Source: Subtercola boreus
GTDB taxonomy: Bacteria; Actinomycetota; Actinomycetes; Actinomycetales; Microbacteriaceae
Direction: 5' to 3'
DNA: 64,000 bases
Assembly: GCF_003399645.1 (NCBI RefSeq)
Contig: NZ_NBXD01000021.1
Location: forward strand, 16,383 to 80,382
Shown here: positions 51,549-61,822 of the stretch, piece after piece
How the letters are laid out: every line of letters starts with the position of its first letter
Numbering within the stretch: position 1 is the first letter of the stretch
Position numbers and translations under genes: made by a program
The notes under the pieces: model-generated
Seen by the model: the letters and a program-made list of their open reading frames with translations, nothing else
Databases searched by the model: none
What the model was told of the DNA's origin: nothing

Positions 51549-52844
51549 ATGGCAGATCGAGAATACGGCTTCAGAACTCGGGCAATCCACGCGGGCAACA
51601 TTCCAGACGCGGTGACCGGTGCGAGGGCGCTGCCGATCTACCAGACGTCGGCATTCGTCTTCGACGACACGGCGGATGCCGCGGCCCGCTTCGCCCTGCA
51701 GAAGTACGGCAACATCTACAGCCGGTTGGCCAACCCGACCGTCGCGTCCTTCGAGGAACGGGTCGCAAGCCTCGAAGGTGGTCTCGGCGCGGTCGCCACG
51801 GCGAGCGGACTGGCTGCGCAGTACATCACGTTCGCGTCGCTCGCCGGAGCGGGAGACCACATCGTCTCCTCCGCCAACCTCTACGGGGGTTCGATCACCC
51901 AGCTCGACGTGACCCTTCGCCGGTTCGGCGTCGAGACCACGTTCGTGCAGAGCGCCGAGCCGGCGGACTATGCCGCCGCGATCACCGACAGAACGAAGCT
52001 GATCTTCGCCGAGACCGTCGCCAACCCTTCGGGCGAGGTCGCCGACATCGAGGGTCTCGCCGAGGTGGCGCACGCCCACGGCATTCCGCTGATCATCGAC
52101 GCGACGATCGCAACACCGTACCTCAACCGGCCCATCGAATGGGGTGCCGACGTGGTGATCCATTCGGCCACCAAATTCCTCGGCGGCCACGGCACCACCC
52201 TCGGCGGTGTCGTCGTCGAGAGCGGGCGTTTCGACTGGCACAGCGAGAAGTTCCCCCTCTTCGGTCAGCCGGTCGCGACCTACGGGGGTCTCGAGTGGTC
52301 GGGCAACTTCGGAGAGTACGCGTTCCTCACCCGCCTGCGCGCGGAGCAGTTGCGAGACATCGGGCCCGTGCTGGCCCCGCACTCCGCATTCCTCCTCGCC
52401 CAGGGTGTCGAGACACTGCCCTTCCGCATGCAGGCGCACGTCGACAACGCGCGGATCGTCGCGGAGTGGCTCGACGCCGACCCCCGCATCGACTTCGTGA
52501 ACTGGGCCGGGCTCGCGAATCATCCGCACTACGAGCGTGGGCTCAAGTACCTGCCGAAGGGCCCCGGCTCGGTGTTCAGCTTCGGCGTGAAGGGCGGGCG
52601 GGATGCCGGACGCACCTTCATCGAGTCCGTCGACCTGGCCAGTCACCTCGCCAACATCGGCGATGCGAAGACCCTGGTCATCCACCCGGCGTCGACCACC
52701 CACGCGCAGCTCAACGAGCAGCAGCTGCTCGAGGCGGGAGTACTGCCCGGCATCGTGCGCATCAGCGTCGGAATCGAAGACCCCGACGACATCATCTACG
52801 ACCTCGACCAGGCGCTTTCGAAGGCCATGGAGGGAAAGTCATGA
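51549..52844 (+). CDS. metY: O-acetylhomoserine (thiol)-lyase / bifunctional aminocarboxypropyltransferase
   Basis: A 431-aa PLP enzyme of the Cys/Met metabolism family. It makes homocysteine from O-acetylhomoserine and sulphide. The N-terminus is RTRAIHAGNIPDAVTGA, with the YSRLANPTVASFEERVA contact, the PLP lysine in VIHSATKFLGGHGT and the VIHPASTTHAQL C-terminal segment. Length (about 430) fits MetY rather than MetB. The ATG at 51549 follows a leaderless-type -10. The stop overlaps the CoA-binding gene (ATGA), a pairing seen in other actinobacteria. Confidence 0.93.
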   Translation: MADREYGFRTRAIHAGNIPDAVTGARALPIYQTSAFVFDDTADAAARFALQKYGNIYSRLANPTVASFEERVASLEGGLGAVATASGLAAQYITFASLAGAGDHIVSSANLYGGSITQLDVTLRRFGVETTFVQSAEPADYAAAITDRTKLIFAETVANPSGEVADIEGLAEVAHAHGIPLIIDATIATPYLNRPIEWGADVVIHSATKFLGGHGTTLGGVVVESGRFDWHSEKFPLFGQPVATYGGLEWSGNFGEYAFLTRLRAEQLRDIGPVLAPHSAFLLAQGVETLPFRMQAHVDNARIVAEWLDADPRIDFVNWAGLANHPHYERGLKYLPKGPGSVFSFGVKGGRDAGRTFIESVDLASHLANIGDAKTLVIHPASTTHAQLNEQQLLEAGVLPGIVRISVGIEDPDDIIYDLDQALSKAMEGKS

Positions 52845-53338
52845 CAACCGTGTCGACCGAGCGCACCTGGATCGGTCCCGATGCCAAGGAACGCCTGAAG
52901 ATCCTGCGGAGCGCGAAGTCCGTCGCCATCATCGGAGCCTCCCCGAACCCGGCACGCTCGAGCTACTTCGTGGGCACGTACCTGCTGCAGTCGAGCGACT
53001 TCCGCGTCTATTTCGTGAACCCGAACGCGACGGAGATCCTCGGGCATCCGGTCTACCCCGACCTCGCCTCGCTGCCCGAGGTACCCGATATCGTCGACGT
53101 GTTCCGTAAGGCCAGCGACATCCCCTCGGTGATCGACGATGTGGTCGCGAGCGGGGCGAAGACCGTCTGGGTGCAGCTCGGCATCTGGAACCAGGATGCC
53201 GCGGTCGACGGTGAGAGCAAGGGGCTCACGGTGGTCATGGACCGCTGCATCAAGGTGGAGCATGCCCGCTTCCACGGTGGACTGCACCTGCTCGGCTTCG
53301 ACACGGGGCAGATCACGGCTCGCAAGACGCTTCGGTAG
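52841..53338 (+). CDS. CoA-binding domain protein (YccU-like)
   Basis: A 165-aa single Rossmann CoA-binding domain, with VAIIGASPNPARSSYFVG (residues 28-45), PVYPDLASLPEVPDIVDVFR and the VWVQLGIWNQDA segment. Family members resemble succinyl-CoA synthetase alpha N-domains but have no known reaction. Coupling to metY suggests a link with acetyl-CoA-derived O-acetylhomoserine or sulphur control; this is an inference. Confidence 0.87.
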   Translation: MTTVSTERTWIGPDAKERLKILRSAKSVAIIGASPNPARSSYFVGTYLLQSSDFRVYFVNPNATEILGHPVYPDLASLPEVPDIVDVFRKASDIPSVIDDVVASGAKTVWVQLGIWNQDAAVDGESKGLTVVMDRCIKVEHARFHGGLHLLGFDTGQITARKTLR

Positions 53339-53463
53339 TCGCGCTCGGAGCGGGAGCGGAGGCCGAACGCGCAGGTACAGCGCGCAGGTACGACTCGCAG
53401 GGCGAGTGTTACGCGTTCTCGACATACTTCCCTCACGTTCAGGTTGGCGTCACCGGTCGCGAC

Positions 53464-53469
53464 TAGCGT
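53464..53469 (+). promoter_or_regulatory. -10 box of the rhodanese-like gene (leaderless type)
   Basis: TAGCGT is followed by seven bases and the ATG at 53477, with no Shine-Dalgarno. Confidence 0.42.
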
Positions 53470-53476
53470 TGCCCGC

Positions 53477-53914
53477 ATGATCACGTCACACGCCCCGTTC
53501 GTCGTCTCACCGACGGTATCGACCCAGTGGCTGTGCGATCATCTCGGCTCGGACACCATGGTCGTGCTCGATGCCTCAGCGCCGCGGAACGGCGGCGGAA
53601 GGTCGGGCGGCGGCGAGCCCTCCCGCATCCCGACCGCTCGTGTGGCCGACTTCGACCTGGGAGCCCCTGACCCGGCGAAGCGCGAACCCGTCTCCCCGGC
53701 CGCGAAGCACGATTTCGAGCGGGCCGCCGCGCGCCACGGCATCAGCGGCGAGACCACCGTCGTGGTCTACGACCGCTCGACCGGCGACGCCGCCTCCCAG
53801 CTGCGCTGGCTGTTCCACTCGTTCGGATTCGAGCGGGTCTCGGTGCTCGACGGCGGGTTCGACAAGTGGAACCGGGAAGACCGCCCGGTCGAGGGCCGGA
53901 TGCCCCGCCGCTGA
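53477..53914 (+). CDS. Single-domain, catalytically incomplete rhodanese-like protein
   Basis: A 145-aa protein resembling only the N-terminal domain of thiosulfate/3-mercaptopyruvate sulfurtransferases: VVSPTVSTQWLCDHL, VVYDRSTGDAASQLRWLF and VSVLDGGFDKWNRE. At the position of the catalytic Cys loop there is YDRSTGDAAS, so no persulphide Cys is present. The active C-terminal domain of the usual 280-aa enzyme is missing; the stop is 13 bp from the convergent DUF255 gene. Either a non-catalytic protein or a 3'-truncated gene. Confidence 0.68.
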   Translation: MITSHAPFVVSPTVSTQWLCDHLGSDTMVVLDASAPRNGGGRSGGGEPSRIPTARVADFDLGAPDPAKREPVSPAAKHDFERAAARHGISGETTVVVYDRSTGDAASQLRWLFHSFGFERVSVLDGGFDKWNREDRPVEGRMPRR

Positions 53915-53927
53915 GTCGGCTGAGCCC

Positions 53928-55622
53928 CTAGTCGCTGGCGCGCTCGTCGACTCCGCCCGCGCCTTCGCCCTCGCTCTCGCTCTCGACTCCGCCGGCGCCC
54001 TCGCCGGCCCTCAGCCGCGCCATCAGCTCGAGCGCCGTTCCGAATCCGATCGGGCGGGAGAGCGCGTCGGCTGTGTGCGGGGAGAGCGCCTCCCGCACCA
54101 CCGTGAGGAAGGTCTCGTCTCCGGTCTGCCCGAAACGCACAAGCGCGGCCGTCGCGGCGGCACTGTTGCCTGAGGGGTACGCGCCCTCCGAGACATCACC
54201 CTCGACGAGCAGGCCCCGTGAAGCGAGAACGGGGTCGCCGCCGCCCGGAACGGAGAAGACAGCGCCTTCTGTCGACCCGGCCGGCCGCAGAACGCTCGCG
54301 AGAAGACGGGCACCCTCGTCGCTGTAGCGTTCGACTCCGGTCGCTCTGCCCAGCTCGAGCAGGGCGGCCGCGAACATTCCGTAGTCTTCGAGGGTTGCCC
54401 GGGCATCCGAGATCCGGCCCCCGAGCGAGGCCCGCACCAGGGTTCCGTCAGGCCTGACGTGGTTGTCGAGGAGAAAGTCTGCCACGCGGCGGGCTGCAGC
54501 GAGCCATCCGGGCTCATCGAGCGCCAGGCCCGCCTGCGCCAGGGCGCTGATGGCCAGCCCGTTCCAACCCGTGAGAATCTTGAGGTCGAAGGCGGGAGCG
54601 ACCTGCTGGGCCCGCCTTTCGGCCGCGAGTGCATAGTAGCCGCCCTCCGTACGCACGCCGTCGACGTCGCTCTCGGAATCCTGCGCCGACGAGAAGCCGC
54701 CGGACGGCTGCTGCATCCGACCGACCAGATAGCCGGCTATCCCCGCGGCGGCCTCCCTGGCCCACCCCGCACCGGCGTCTCTGACCGTCGCTGTCGCGTA
54801 CGCACCGAGCAGCAGGGCGTTGTCGTAGAGCATCCGTTCGTAGTGCGGGTCGGTCCAGTCCTGCCTCGTGGAATAACGGAAGAAACCCCCCTCGACACCA
54901 TCGCGGAGCGCCGACCCCGCCATCGCCCGCAGCGTGCGATCGGCCAGCGGAGCATCCATCGCCTGCAGAAAGGCGAGGACCGGGGCGACCGGGAACTTCG
55001 GCGCCGTACCGAACCCGCCGTGCACGGTGTCTTCGTAGGCATCGAGCTCGAAGACCACCTGGGCGAGCTGCGCCCGCGTGGCGAGACCGGCTTCGGCGAC
55101 GTCTGCCGCCGAAGCCGAGGTCGATGCCGTGGCGAGCGCAGCCGTCAGTTGGGCGGCGGTGCTCTCGACATCGTCGCGTCTGGACGACCAGGCCTCACCC
55201 ACCGCGTCGAGCACCTGCCGGAACGACGGGTTGCCCTGCACCGGCACCGGTGGCGAGTACGTGCCGGCGAAGAACGGCCGGCCCTGGGGCGTGACGAAGA
55301 CGTTCAACGGCCAGCCGAGATTCTGCGTGAACGCTCCGGCGGCAGCGAGGTAGACCGCGTCGACCTCCGGATGCTCCTCCCGGTCGACCTTGATGGCCAC
55401 GTATCCCCGGTTCAGCACCTCAGCGAGCGCGGGATCGCTGAAGCTCTCCCTGGCCATCACGTGGCACCAGTGGCAAGTCGAGTACCCGATGGAGATGAGC
55501 ACGGGAACGTCGCGGCGCTCGGCCTCAGCGAAGGCATCCTCGCCCCAGGAGAACCACTCCACGGGGTTGTCGGCGTGCGAGCGGAGATAGGGGCTGATCG
55601 CGTCGGCGAGTCTGTTGGCCAT
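53928..55622 (-). CDS. DUF255/YyaL-type thioredoxin domain protein
   Basis: A 564-aa protein. The N-terminal thioredoxin-like domain has [17 protein letters not shown] and the CxxC-like [19 protein letters not shown] (alpha/alpha)6 domain like N-acylglucosamine epimerase or cellulase folds follows (about 200-530), with APKFPVAP and [15 protein letters not shown]. The function of this widespread family (YyaL/spermatogenesis-associated 20) is unsettled. The last 25 residues are an acidic Gly/Glu tail made of a short repeat. The ATG at 55622 is 6 nt after TACGCT, and the 29-bp spacer is shared with hrpA. Confidence 0.88.
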   Translation of the reverse strand: MANRLADAISPYLRSHADNPVEWFSWGEDAFAEAERRDVPVLISIGYSTCHWCHVMARESFSDPALAEVLNRGYVAIKVDREEHPEVDAVYLAAAGAFTQNLGWPLNVFVTPQGRPFFAGTYSPPVPVQGNPSFRQVLDAVGEAWSSRRDDVESTAAQLTAALATASTSASAADVAEAGLATRAQLAQVVFELDAYEDTVHGGFGTAPKFPVAPVLAFLQAMDAPLADRTLRAMAGSALRDGVEGGFFRYSTRQDWTDPHYERMLYDNALLLGAYATATVRDAGAGWAREAAAGIAGYLVGRMQQPSGGFSSAQDSESDVDGVRTEGGYYALAAERRAQQVAPAFDLKILTGWNGLAISALAQAGLALDEPGWLAAARRVADFLLDNHVRPDGTLVRASLGGRISDARATLEDYGMFAAALLELGRATGVERYSDEGARLLASVLRPAGSTEGAVFSVPGGGDPVLASRGLLVEGDVSEGAYPSGNSAAATAALVRFGQTGDETFLTVVREALSPHTADALSRPIGFGTALELMARLRAGEGAGGVESESEGEGAGGVDERASD

Positions 55623-55651
55623 GCTTCCAGCGTACGTAGAATGGAAGGCCG
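55623..55651. promoter_or_regulatory. Very short divergent promoter between the DUF255 gene and hrpA
   Basis: The 29-bp gap holds TACGCT (minus, 55629-55634, six bases from the DUF255 ATG) and TAGAAT (plus, 55637-55642, nine bases from the hrpA ATG, with GGAAGG between). Each -35 region would lie inside the opposite gene. Confidence 0.45.
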
Positions 55652-58600
55652 ATGATTCCCACCTCGATCCACTTTCCGCCTGAACTGCCCGTCAGCCGAC
55701 TCCGCGAAGAGATCGCGCGCACCATCGAGGCCAACCAGGTCGTCATCATCGCCGGCGAGACGGGGTCGGGCAAGACCACCCAGATTCCGAAGATCTGCCT
55801 CGAGCTCGGCCGCACGAGTATCGGGCACACCCAGCCCCGCCGCATCGCTGCCCGAACGATCGCCGAGCGCATCGCGGAGGAACTGGGCCAGGAGGTCGGC
55901 GACACCGTCGGCTACCAGGTTCGTTTCACCGACAGGGTCGGGCCGAACACCCACATCAAGCTGATGACCGACGGCATCCTGCTGAACGAGATCCACCGCG
56001 ATCGACTTCTGAAGAAGTACGACACCATCATCATCGACGAGGCCCACGAGCGCAGCCTGACGATCGACTTCCTCCTCGGCTACCTGCGCGAACTGCTTCC
56101 TGCGCGCCCCGACCTGAAGGTCATCGTGACCTCGGCAACGATCGACCCGGAGAGCTTCTCCCGGCACTTCGGCGGCGCCCCCATCATCGAGGTCTCGGGC
56201 AGAACGTTCCCGGTCGAGGTGCGGTACCGCCCGCTGGTGGCCGACGGCGAGGTGCTCGAAGACGACGTCGATGACGAGCCGGCCCGGCCCGGTGCAGCGG
56301 CGGTCGACCGCGATCCCCTCGACGCCGTCAACGAGGCGCTCGACGAGCTCGCGCGGGAGGGCGACGGCGACGTTCTCGTCTTCTTCTCCGGCGAGAACGA
56401 GATCCGCGACGCCGAGGAATCGATCCGTGGCCGTCTCTCCTCGGGAGGCTCTGGCGCGCTCGGGTCTGCCACCGAAGTTCTGCCGCTGTACGGCCGGCTC
56501 TCGGCGGCCGACCAGCACAAGGTCTTCCAGCGCACCGGTACCCCGGGCATCCGGAGACGCATCGTCTTGGCGACCAACGTCGCGGAGACGAGCCTCACGG
56601 TTCCGGGTATCAAGTACGTGATCGACACCGGCACCGCTCGCATCAGCCGGTACAGCGTTCGCTCGAAGGTGCAACGGCTGCCCATCGAGGCCATCTCACA
56701 GGCGTCGGCCAACCAGCGCGCCGGCCGGAGCGGCCGGACCAGCGACGGTATCTGCATCCGGCTGTACTCAGAAGAGGACTACCGATCGCGGCCCGAGTTC
56801 ACGGAACCCGAGATTCTGCGCACGAACCTCGCCGCGGTCATCCTGCAGATGATCTCCCTCGGGCTGGGCGATATCGCTTCGTTCCCCTTCCTGCAGCCGC
56901 CCGATTCCCGCGGTATCAAAGACGGGCTCGACCTGCTCAGCGAGCTGGGCGCCATCAACGCGCCGGGTGCCGCACCCGGCAAGCCGGGGGTGTCGGCCGT
57001 GCCGACCCTCAGCCGGGTCGGGCGTGACCTCTCCCGCATGCCCATCGAACCGCGCTTCGCACGCATGGTGATCGAGTCGAAGAACCACGGCACCAGCCGG
57101 GAGGTGATGATCATCGTCTCGGGGCTCACCGTTCAGGACCCGCGGGAGCGCCCGCTCGAGAGGCGCCAGCGGGCAGACGAACTGCACGCGCGGTTCACCG
57201 ATGCGACAAGCGACTTTCTCTCCCTGTTGAATTTGTGGAACTACCTGGAAGACAAGCAGCGCGAGCTGTCGTCGAGCGCCTTCCGTCGGCTCTGTAAGGC
57301 TGAGCACCTCAACTACCTGCGGGTGCGCGAATGGCAGGATGTCTTTCGGCAGTTGCGGCAGCTCAGCAAGCCGCTCGATCTGGTGATCGGGGATCCCTCG
57401 GTCAACCCCGACGGTATCCACCGGTCGATTCTCTCGGGTCTCCTCTCGCACATCGGTCTGAAGGATGTGGCGAAGAAGGACTATCTGGGGGCGCGGCAGA
57501 CCCGGTTCAGCCTCTTCCCCGGTTCCGCACTGTCGAAGAAACAGCCCAACGCCGTGATGAGCGCCGAGCTCGTCGAGACGAGCCGCCTCTTCGCGCGGAT
57601 GAATGCGTCCATCGATCCGGCATGGGCCGAGACGCTCGCCGGGGACCTCTGCAAGCGCAGCCACTCCGAGCCGCACTGGGAGAAGAAGCAGGGCGCCGTC
57701 GTCGCGTTCGAGCGCGTCACGCTCTACGGCGTGCCGATCATCCCGCGCCGACGCGTGCAGTTCTCGCGGATCGACCCCGCGTACGCGCGCGAACTCTTCA
57801 TTCGGCACGCCCTGGTCGAGGGCGAGTGGGAGTCGCACCACGCCTTCGACGCGAAGAACCGCGCCTTTCGCTCGGAGCTCGCCGAGATCGAGGAGCGCAG
57901 TCGCCGCCGCGACCTGCTGCTCGACGACGAGGCCGTCTTCGAGTTCTACGACAAGCGGGTGCCGCGCGAAGTGAACACCGCCCGGAGCTTCGACGGGTGG
58001 TGGAAGAAGACGCGCTACGACTCCCCCGACCTGCTGACGATGACCATGGAATCGCTCCTGCCCGAGGGTGCACCCGAGGTCGACGAGAAGAAGTTTCCCG
58101 CCACGTGGCAGCAGGGCGACCAGCAGCTCTCGCTGGCGTACCGTTTCGAACCCGGCTCAGAGGACGACGGGGTGAGCGTCACCGTTCCGCTGCCGCTGCT
58201 TCCGCGGCTCGAAGCGCCCGATTTCGAAGCCCAGGTGCCCGGTTTTCGCGAGGAGCTGGTAACGGCCCTGATCCGGTCGTTGCCGAAAGCCATCCGCCGC
58301 AACTTCGTACCGGCCGCCGACTGGGCGTCGAAGCTGCTGATCGCGCTGCCCGAGCGCCAGCAGGGCGCGGGAACCGCCCGCAGCGTCGACGATCTGCCCT
58401 TTCTCACCTCCCTCGCACAGACCATGTCGCGCCTCGCCTACGTTCCCGTCGCGGTCTCTGATTTCGATCGTTCGCGCATTCCTTCACACCTCTCCGTTAC
58501 TTTTCGTGTGGTCGATGAGCGGGGTACGACGGTCGCGGTGTCGAAGGATCTGGCGGCCCTGCAGTCCCAGTTCCGTTCGGCAGCCCGCGAGAGCGTCGCC

Positions 58601-59506
58601 CGTGCATCGAGTTCGACCGCCAACGCCATCGAGCGAAGCGGCCTCACGACATGGGACATTACGGAACTGCCGGTATTCGTCGACACCAAAATGCAGAACA
58701 GTGTGATTCGTGCGTATCCGGCCGTTGTGGAGGAGAGGTCGTCTGTCGCCATCCGGCTGATGAGCACCGCAGAGGAAGCGGCGCGGATGAGCCCGGCGGG
58801 CATCCGGCGCCTACTGCTTCTCTCGGTGCCGTCACCGGTCTCCTACGTGCGCGACCACCTCACACAGAACGAGAAACTGATTCTCGCGACCAGCCCATAT
58901 GCCAGTACCCAGGCCCTGTTCGATGACTGCCTGAAAGCCTGCGCAGACGATGTTCTGCGAAAGTCGCACCCCGACGGTCTGCTGTACACGCGCACGCAGT
59001 TCGAGGCCGTGCGCGACGAGCTGTCGTCCGGCCTCATCGACGCGATGTATTCGACGGTTGCGACGGTCGCTGCTTCGCTGGCGAAGGCGCGGGATGCGGA
59101 GCGGGCCCTCAAGGCCGTGACGAGTGTGTCGCTGCTGCCTGCCCTCTCCGATGCGCGCTCACAACTCGGCGCACTGGTCTATCCCGGGTTTGTCTCGTCC
59201 ACAGGGCTCGAGCAGCTCAGAAGTTATCCACGGTACTTGACGGGGGTCGAGCTTCGGATGCAAAAATTGCCCGACGCACCGGCACGGGACCGGGCCTGGA
59301 TGACGGAGGTACAGAATGCAAGGGCTCGATACGAAGCCTCGGGTGGAGTGCTGCCGCTGCCGGCGGATGCCCCGACGGTGCTGACGCCGGCCCTGATAAG
59401 GGCCCGCTGGATGATCGAGGAACTGCGCATCAGCCTGTTCGCGCAGTCGCTCGGCACCGCCGAGCCCGTGTCGATGCAACGCCTGCAGAAGCTCCTCGCG
59501 AGCTGA
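55652..59506 (+). CDS. hrpA: ATP-dependent RNA helicase HrpA
   Basis: A 1284-aa DEAH-box helicase of the normal HrpA length. Walker A is [16 protein letters not shown], the DEAH box is [18 protein letters not shown], motif III is [15 protein letters not shown], and motif VI is [12 protein letters not shown]. Helicase-associated, OB-fold and the long HrpA-specific DUF3418 C-terminal region follow (about 650-1270). HrpA helps rescue stalled or collided ribosomes on mRNA in E. coli. The final codons and TGA are tandemly repeated (13-bp unit). Confidence 0.95.
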   Translation: MIPTSIHFPPELPVSRLREEIARTIEANQVVIIAGETGSGKTTQIPKICLELGRTSIGHTQPRRIAARTIAERIAEELGQEVGDTVGYQVRFTDRVGPNTHIKLMTDGILLNEIHRDRLLKKYDTIIIDEAHERSLTIDFLLGYLRELLPARPDLKVIVTSATIDPESFSRHFGGAPIIEVSGRTFPVEVRYRPLVADGEVLEDDVDDEPARPGAAAVDRDPLDAVNEALDELAREGDGDVLVFFSGENEIRDAEESIRGRLSSGGSGALGSATEVLPLYGRLSAADQHKVFQRTGTPGIRRRIVLATNVAETSLTVPGIKYVIDTGTARISRYSVRSKVQRLPIEAISQASANQRAGRSGRTSDGICIRLYSEEDYRSRPEFTEPEILRTNLAAVILQMISLGLGDIASFPFLQPPDSRGIKDGLDLLSELGAINAPGAAPGKPGVSAVPTLSRVGRDLSRMPIEPRFARMVIESKNHGTSREVMIIVSGLTVQDPRERPLERRQRADELHARFTDATSDFLSLLNLWNYLEDKQRELSSSAFRRLCKAEHLNYLRVREWQDVFRQLRQLSKPLDLVIGDPSVNPDGIHRSILSGLLSHIGLKDVAKKDYLGARQTRFSLFPGSALSKKQPNAVMSAELVETSRLFARMNASIDPAWAETLAGDLCKRSHSEPHWEKKQGAVVAFERVTLYGVPIIPRRRVQFSRIDPAYARELFIRHALVEGEWESHHAFDAKNRAFRSELAEIEERSRRRDLLLDDEAVFEFYDKRVPREVNTARSFDGWWKKTRYDSPDLLTMTMESLLPEGAPEVDEKKFPATWQQGDQQLSLAYRFEPGSEDDGVSVTVPLPLLPRLEAPDFEAQVPGFREELVTALIRSLPKAIRRNFVPAADWASKLLIALPERQQGAGTARSVDDLPFLTSLAQTMSRLAYVPVAVSDFDRSRIPSHLSVTFRVVDERGTTVAVSKDLAALQSQFRSAARESVARASSSTANAIERSGLTTWDITELPVFVDTKMQNSVIRAYPAVVEERSSVAIRLMSTAEEAARMSPAGIRRLLLLSVPSPVSYVRDHLTQNEKLILATSPYASTQALFDDCLKACADDVLRKSHPDGLLYTRTQFEAVRDELSSGLIDAMYSTVATVAASLAKARDAERALKAVTSVSLLPALSDARSQLGALVYPGFVSSTGLEQLRSYPRYLTGVELRMQKLPDAPARDRAWMTEVQNARARYEASGGVLPLPADAPTVLTPALIRARWMIEELRISLFAQSLGTAEPVSMQRLQKLLAS

Positions 59507-59519
59507 CCTCGCGAGCAGG
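59494..59519. repeat. 13-bp tandem duplication of the hrpA stop region
   Basis: CCTCGCGAGCTGA (59494-59506, ending with the stop codon) is followed directly by CCTCGCGAGCAGG. The next 60 bp also repeat GAGCAGGCC-CGTGGGCAGGCCT twice. Confidence 0.85.
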
Positions 59520-59636
59520 CCCCGTGGGCAGGCCTGCTTGTCAGGCCTCCCGAGCAGGCCTCGTGGGCAGGCCTTCTGGGCGCTGGTTGAACAGCGGATG
59601 ACGCGTGCATGACAGATGGGAGGAGGGGGGCAGAGT

Positions 59637-59656
59637 TGTACCGTCCAACCGGTACA
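59637..59656. promoter_or_regulatory. Inverted repeat at the promoter of the MFS gene
   Basis: TGTACCG-TCCAAC-CGGTACA has perfect 7-bp arms. It overlaps a possible -10 TACACT (59653-59658), which is nine bases before the GTG start. A TetR- or MarR-like repressor could bind here; no regulator gene is adjacent. Confidence 0.5.
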
Positions 59657-59667
59657 CTTGATCTCTT

Positions 59668-60876
59668 GTGAGTAGCTATTCGAGTCTTCTGAGAACCCGC
59701 GGTGTGGGCAGGATCATGGCCGCGCAGCTCGTGGCCCGGTTCCCGTTCGGGATGCTCTCCCTCGCCTTCCTGCTGCACATCCAGAGGGTGCACGATTCCT
59801 ACGCCTCGGCCGGACTCGTTCTCGCCGCGCTGTCGATCGGGCAGGCCGTCGCCGGTCCGCTGACGAGCCGATTGATGGGCCGTTGGGGCATGCGACCGGT
59901 CATCACCGGAACGATCGCGGTCTGCGCCGTGGCGGTCTCGATCATCGCCCTGGTCGAGATGAGCATCCCGGCGACCATGGCCGTCGCACTGGTGGCTGGG
60001 CTGACCATGCCGCCCATCCAGCCGGCTGTTCGCACGATCTACCCGAAGATGGTCAACTCGAAGCAGCTCACTCCCCTGTTCTCGCTCGACGCATCGGCGC
60101 AGGAGATCATCTGGGTTGTCGGGCCCGTGATCACCACCTTCACGGCCACACAGATCGGCACGGTCGAGGGCATCCTCCTCGCGGTCGGTTTTCTCGTGGG
60201 CGGCGGGGCCTGGTTCCTGTCGAGCCCCGAACTCGGGCGGGTGCGCATTCCCCGCAGCCGCAAGCGCCTGGGCGCTGTGCTCACGAAGCCACCGGTGCTG
60301 CTGGCCACGATCGTCGGATTTCTGCTCGTCGCGGCGTGCGCGGCGATCGAGGCCGGCGTGGTCTCGGCATTCGGGCACGGCGGCGCTGAGGCGGGTGTCG
60401 TACTCGCGATCTTCGCCGTCGGATCGCTGGTCGGCGGCCTCGCTCTCGGTCACCTCCCGATCGGGTCATGGGCGCTGGCGCAGCGCATGCTCATCGTCTT
60501 CGTCGGCACAGCCGTTGCGGCGATCTCGCTGGATGTGTGGTGGCTGGCTGTCTTCCTGTTCCTAGCTGGCGTCGGCATTGCGCCGGCGCTCGCCGTCATG
60601 TTCTCCATCGTCTCTTCGAGCGTGCGCTTCAGCGAAACAGCAGAGGCGTACGGGTGGGTCGGTACCGGCCAGCTCATCGGTGCTGCGGTCGGGTCTGCAC
60701 TCGCGGGATTCCTCATCGACTCACGCGGACCCGGCGGCGCGTTCATCGTGGCCGCGGGCCTGGCGCTGCTCGGCTTTCTCGTTCCGCTTCTCCTCAGACA
60801 GTGGCACCCTGATCTGCGGGGCCGCGACGCGAGTCCCATCCCCGACACCGAACCGTTCGCCACCGTCACGAGCTGA
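59668..60876 (+). CDS. MFS transporter
   Basis: A 402-aa protein with 12 hydrophobic helices. The loop 2-3 motif is SRLMGRWGMRPVI. The helix pattern and conserved small residues suggest a sugar- or drug-efflux type permease; the substrate is unknown. The start is GTG at 59668, without Shine-Dalgarno, close to a -10 box and a 20-bp inverted repeat, so it is probably repressor-controlled. Its stop region is tandemly duplicated (13-bp unit). Confidence 0.83.
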   Translation: MSSYSSLLRTRGVGRIMAAQLVARFPFGMLSLAFLLHIQRVHDSYASAGLVLAALSIGQAVAGPLTSRLMGRWGMRPVITGTIAVCAVAVSIIALVEMSIPATMAVALVAGLTMPPIQPAVRTIYPKMVNSKQLTPLFSLDASAQEIIWVVGPVITTFTATQIGTVEGILLAVGFLVGGGAWFLSSPELGRVRIPRSRKRLGAVLTKPPVLLATIVGFLLVAACAAIEAGVVSAFGHGGAEAGVVLAIFAVGSLVGGLALGHLPIGSWALAQRMLIVFVGTAVAAISLDVWWLAVFLFLAGVGIAPALAVMFSIVSSSVRFSETAEAYGWVGTGQLIGAAVGSALAGFLIDSRGPGGAFIVAAGLALLGFLVPLLLRQWHPDLRGRDASPIPDTEPFATVTS

Positions 60877-60889
60877 CGTCACGAGCTGA
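60864..60889. repeat. 13-bp tandem duplication of the MFS gene stop region
   Basis: CGTCACGAGCTGA, ending with the TGA stop at 60876, is repeated exactly at 60877-60889 and begins a third, diverged copy (CGTCGCAGCTC). Confidence 0.93.
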
Positions 60890-60929
60890 CGTCGCAGCTC
60901 GAATCCCCCGTCTGTACGAGAATCGAACT

Positions 60930-61754
60930 ATGACAACTGCACCCCAGATCACCCTCAACGACGGTCATTCGATTCCACAGGTTGGCCTCGGCGTCTACAA
61001 AGTGACTGACGCCGAGGCGGTCGACGCCATCGGAGTCGCCCTCGAGAACGGCTACCGCCACATCGACACTGCGACCCTGTACGAGAACGAGGTCGGTGTC
61101 GGGGAGGCACTTCGCCGAGCAGACGTCCCGCGGGCGGAGATCTTCGTCACAACCAAAGTCTTCCAAGACCGGCACGGCTACGACGAAGCGAGGCGTTCGT
61201 TCGACGAGAGCCTCGAACGTCTGCAGCTCGACTACGTCGACCTCTTTCTCATCCACTGGCCGGCTCCGAGGCAGAATCTCTACGTAGAGACCTGGCGGGC
61301 TCTCGAGAAGATCCAGGCCGACGGTCTGGCGCGGTCGATCGGGGTCTCCAACTTCCACACCCACCACCTCGACCGCCTCGCGGCCGAGGCGAGCGTCGTT
61401 CCCAGCGTGAACCAGGTGGAGTTGCACCCGTGGTTGCCTCAGGCCGAGCTGCGCGCGTACGACGATGCACACGGCATCGTCACCGAAGCGTGGTCGCCGC
61501 TCGCCCGCGGGCGCGTACTGGAGAACGTCGTGCTCGACCGACTCGCGGCGAAGTACGGCACCACGCCTGCGCAGATCGTCATCCGCTGGCATGTACAGCT
61601 GGGGAACGTCGTGATACCGAAGTCCGTGACCCCGTCGCGCATTGCCAGTAACATCGACGTCTTCGGGTTCGAACTCGATGCCGACGATCTGGCGCTCATC
61701 TCCAAGCTCGAGAGCGGAGAGCGCACGGGCCGCGACCCCGACGACGTGGGCTGA
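60930..61754 (+). CDS. Aldo/keto reductase (2,5-diketo-D-gluconate reductase-like)
   Basis: A 274-aa AKR of the AKR5-like group. The catalytic tetrad is seen in HIDTATLYENE (Asp, Tyr), FVTTKVFQDRHG (Lys) and DLFLIHWPAP (His). The NADPH-binding motif VIPKSVTPSRIASN is near the C-terminus. It reduces aldehydes or ketones with NADPH; the true substrate is unknown. The ATG is 6 nt after GAGAAT, so it may be leaderless. It is convergent with a second AKR gene. Confidence 0.9.
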   Translation: MTTAPQITLNDGHSIPQVGLGVYKVTDAEAVDAIGVALENGYRHIDTATLYENEVGVGEALRRADVPRAEIFVTTKVFQDRHGYDEARRSFDESLERLQLDYVDLFLIHWPAPRQNLYVETWRALEKIQADGLARSIGVSNFHTHHLDRLAAEASVVPSVNQVELHPWLPQAELRAYDDAHGIVTEAWSPLARGRVLENVVLDRLAAKYGTTPAQIVIRWHVQLGNVVIPKSVTPSRIASNIDVFGFELDADDLALISKLESGERTGRDPDDVG

Positions 61755-61822
61755 GCTCCGTTGCACGGGGTATTGCGGCCGGCTGCAGGGCCCCGGGCAT
61801 CCGGAACCCGCAGCCGGGCGAT

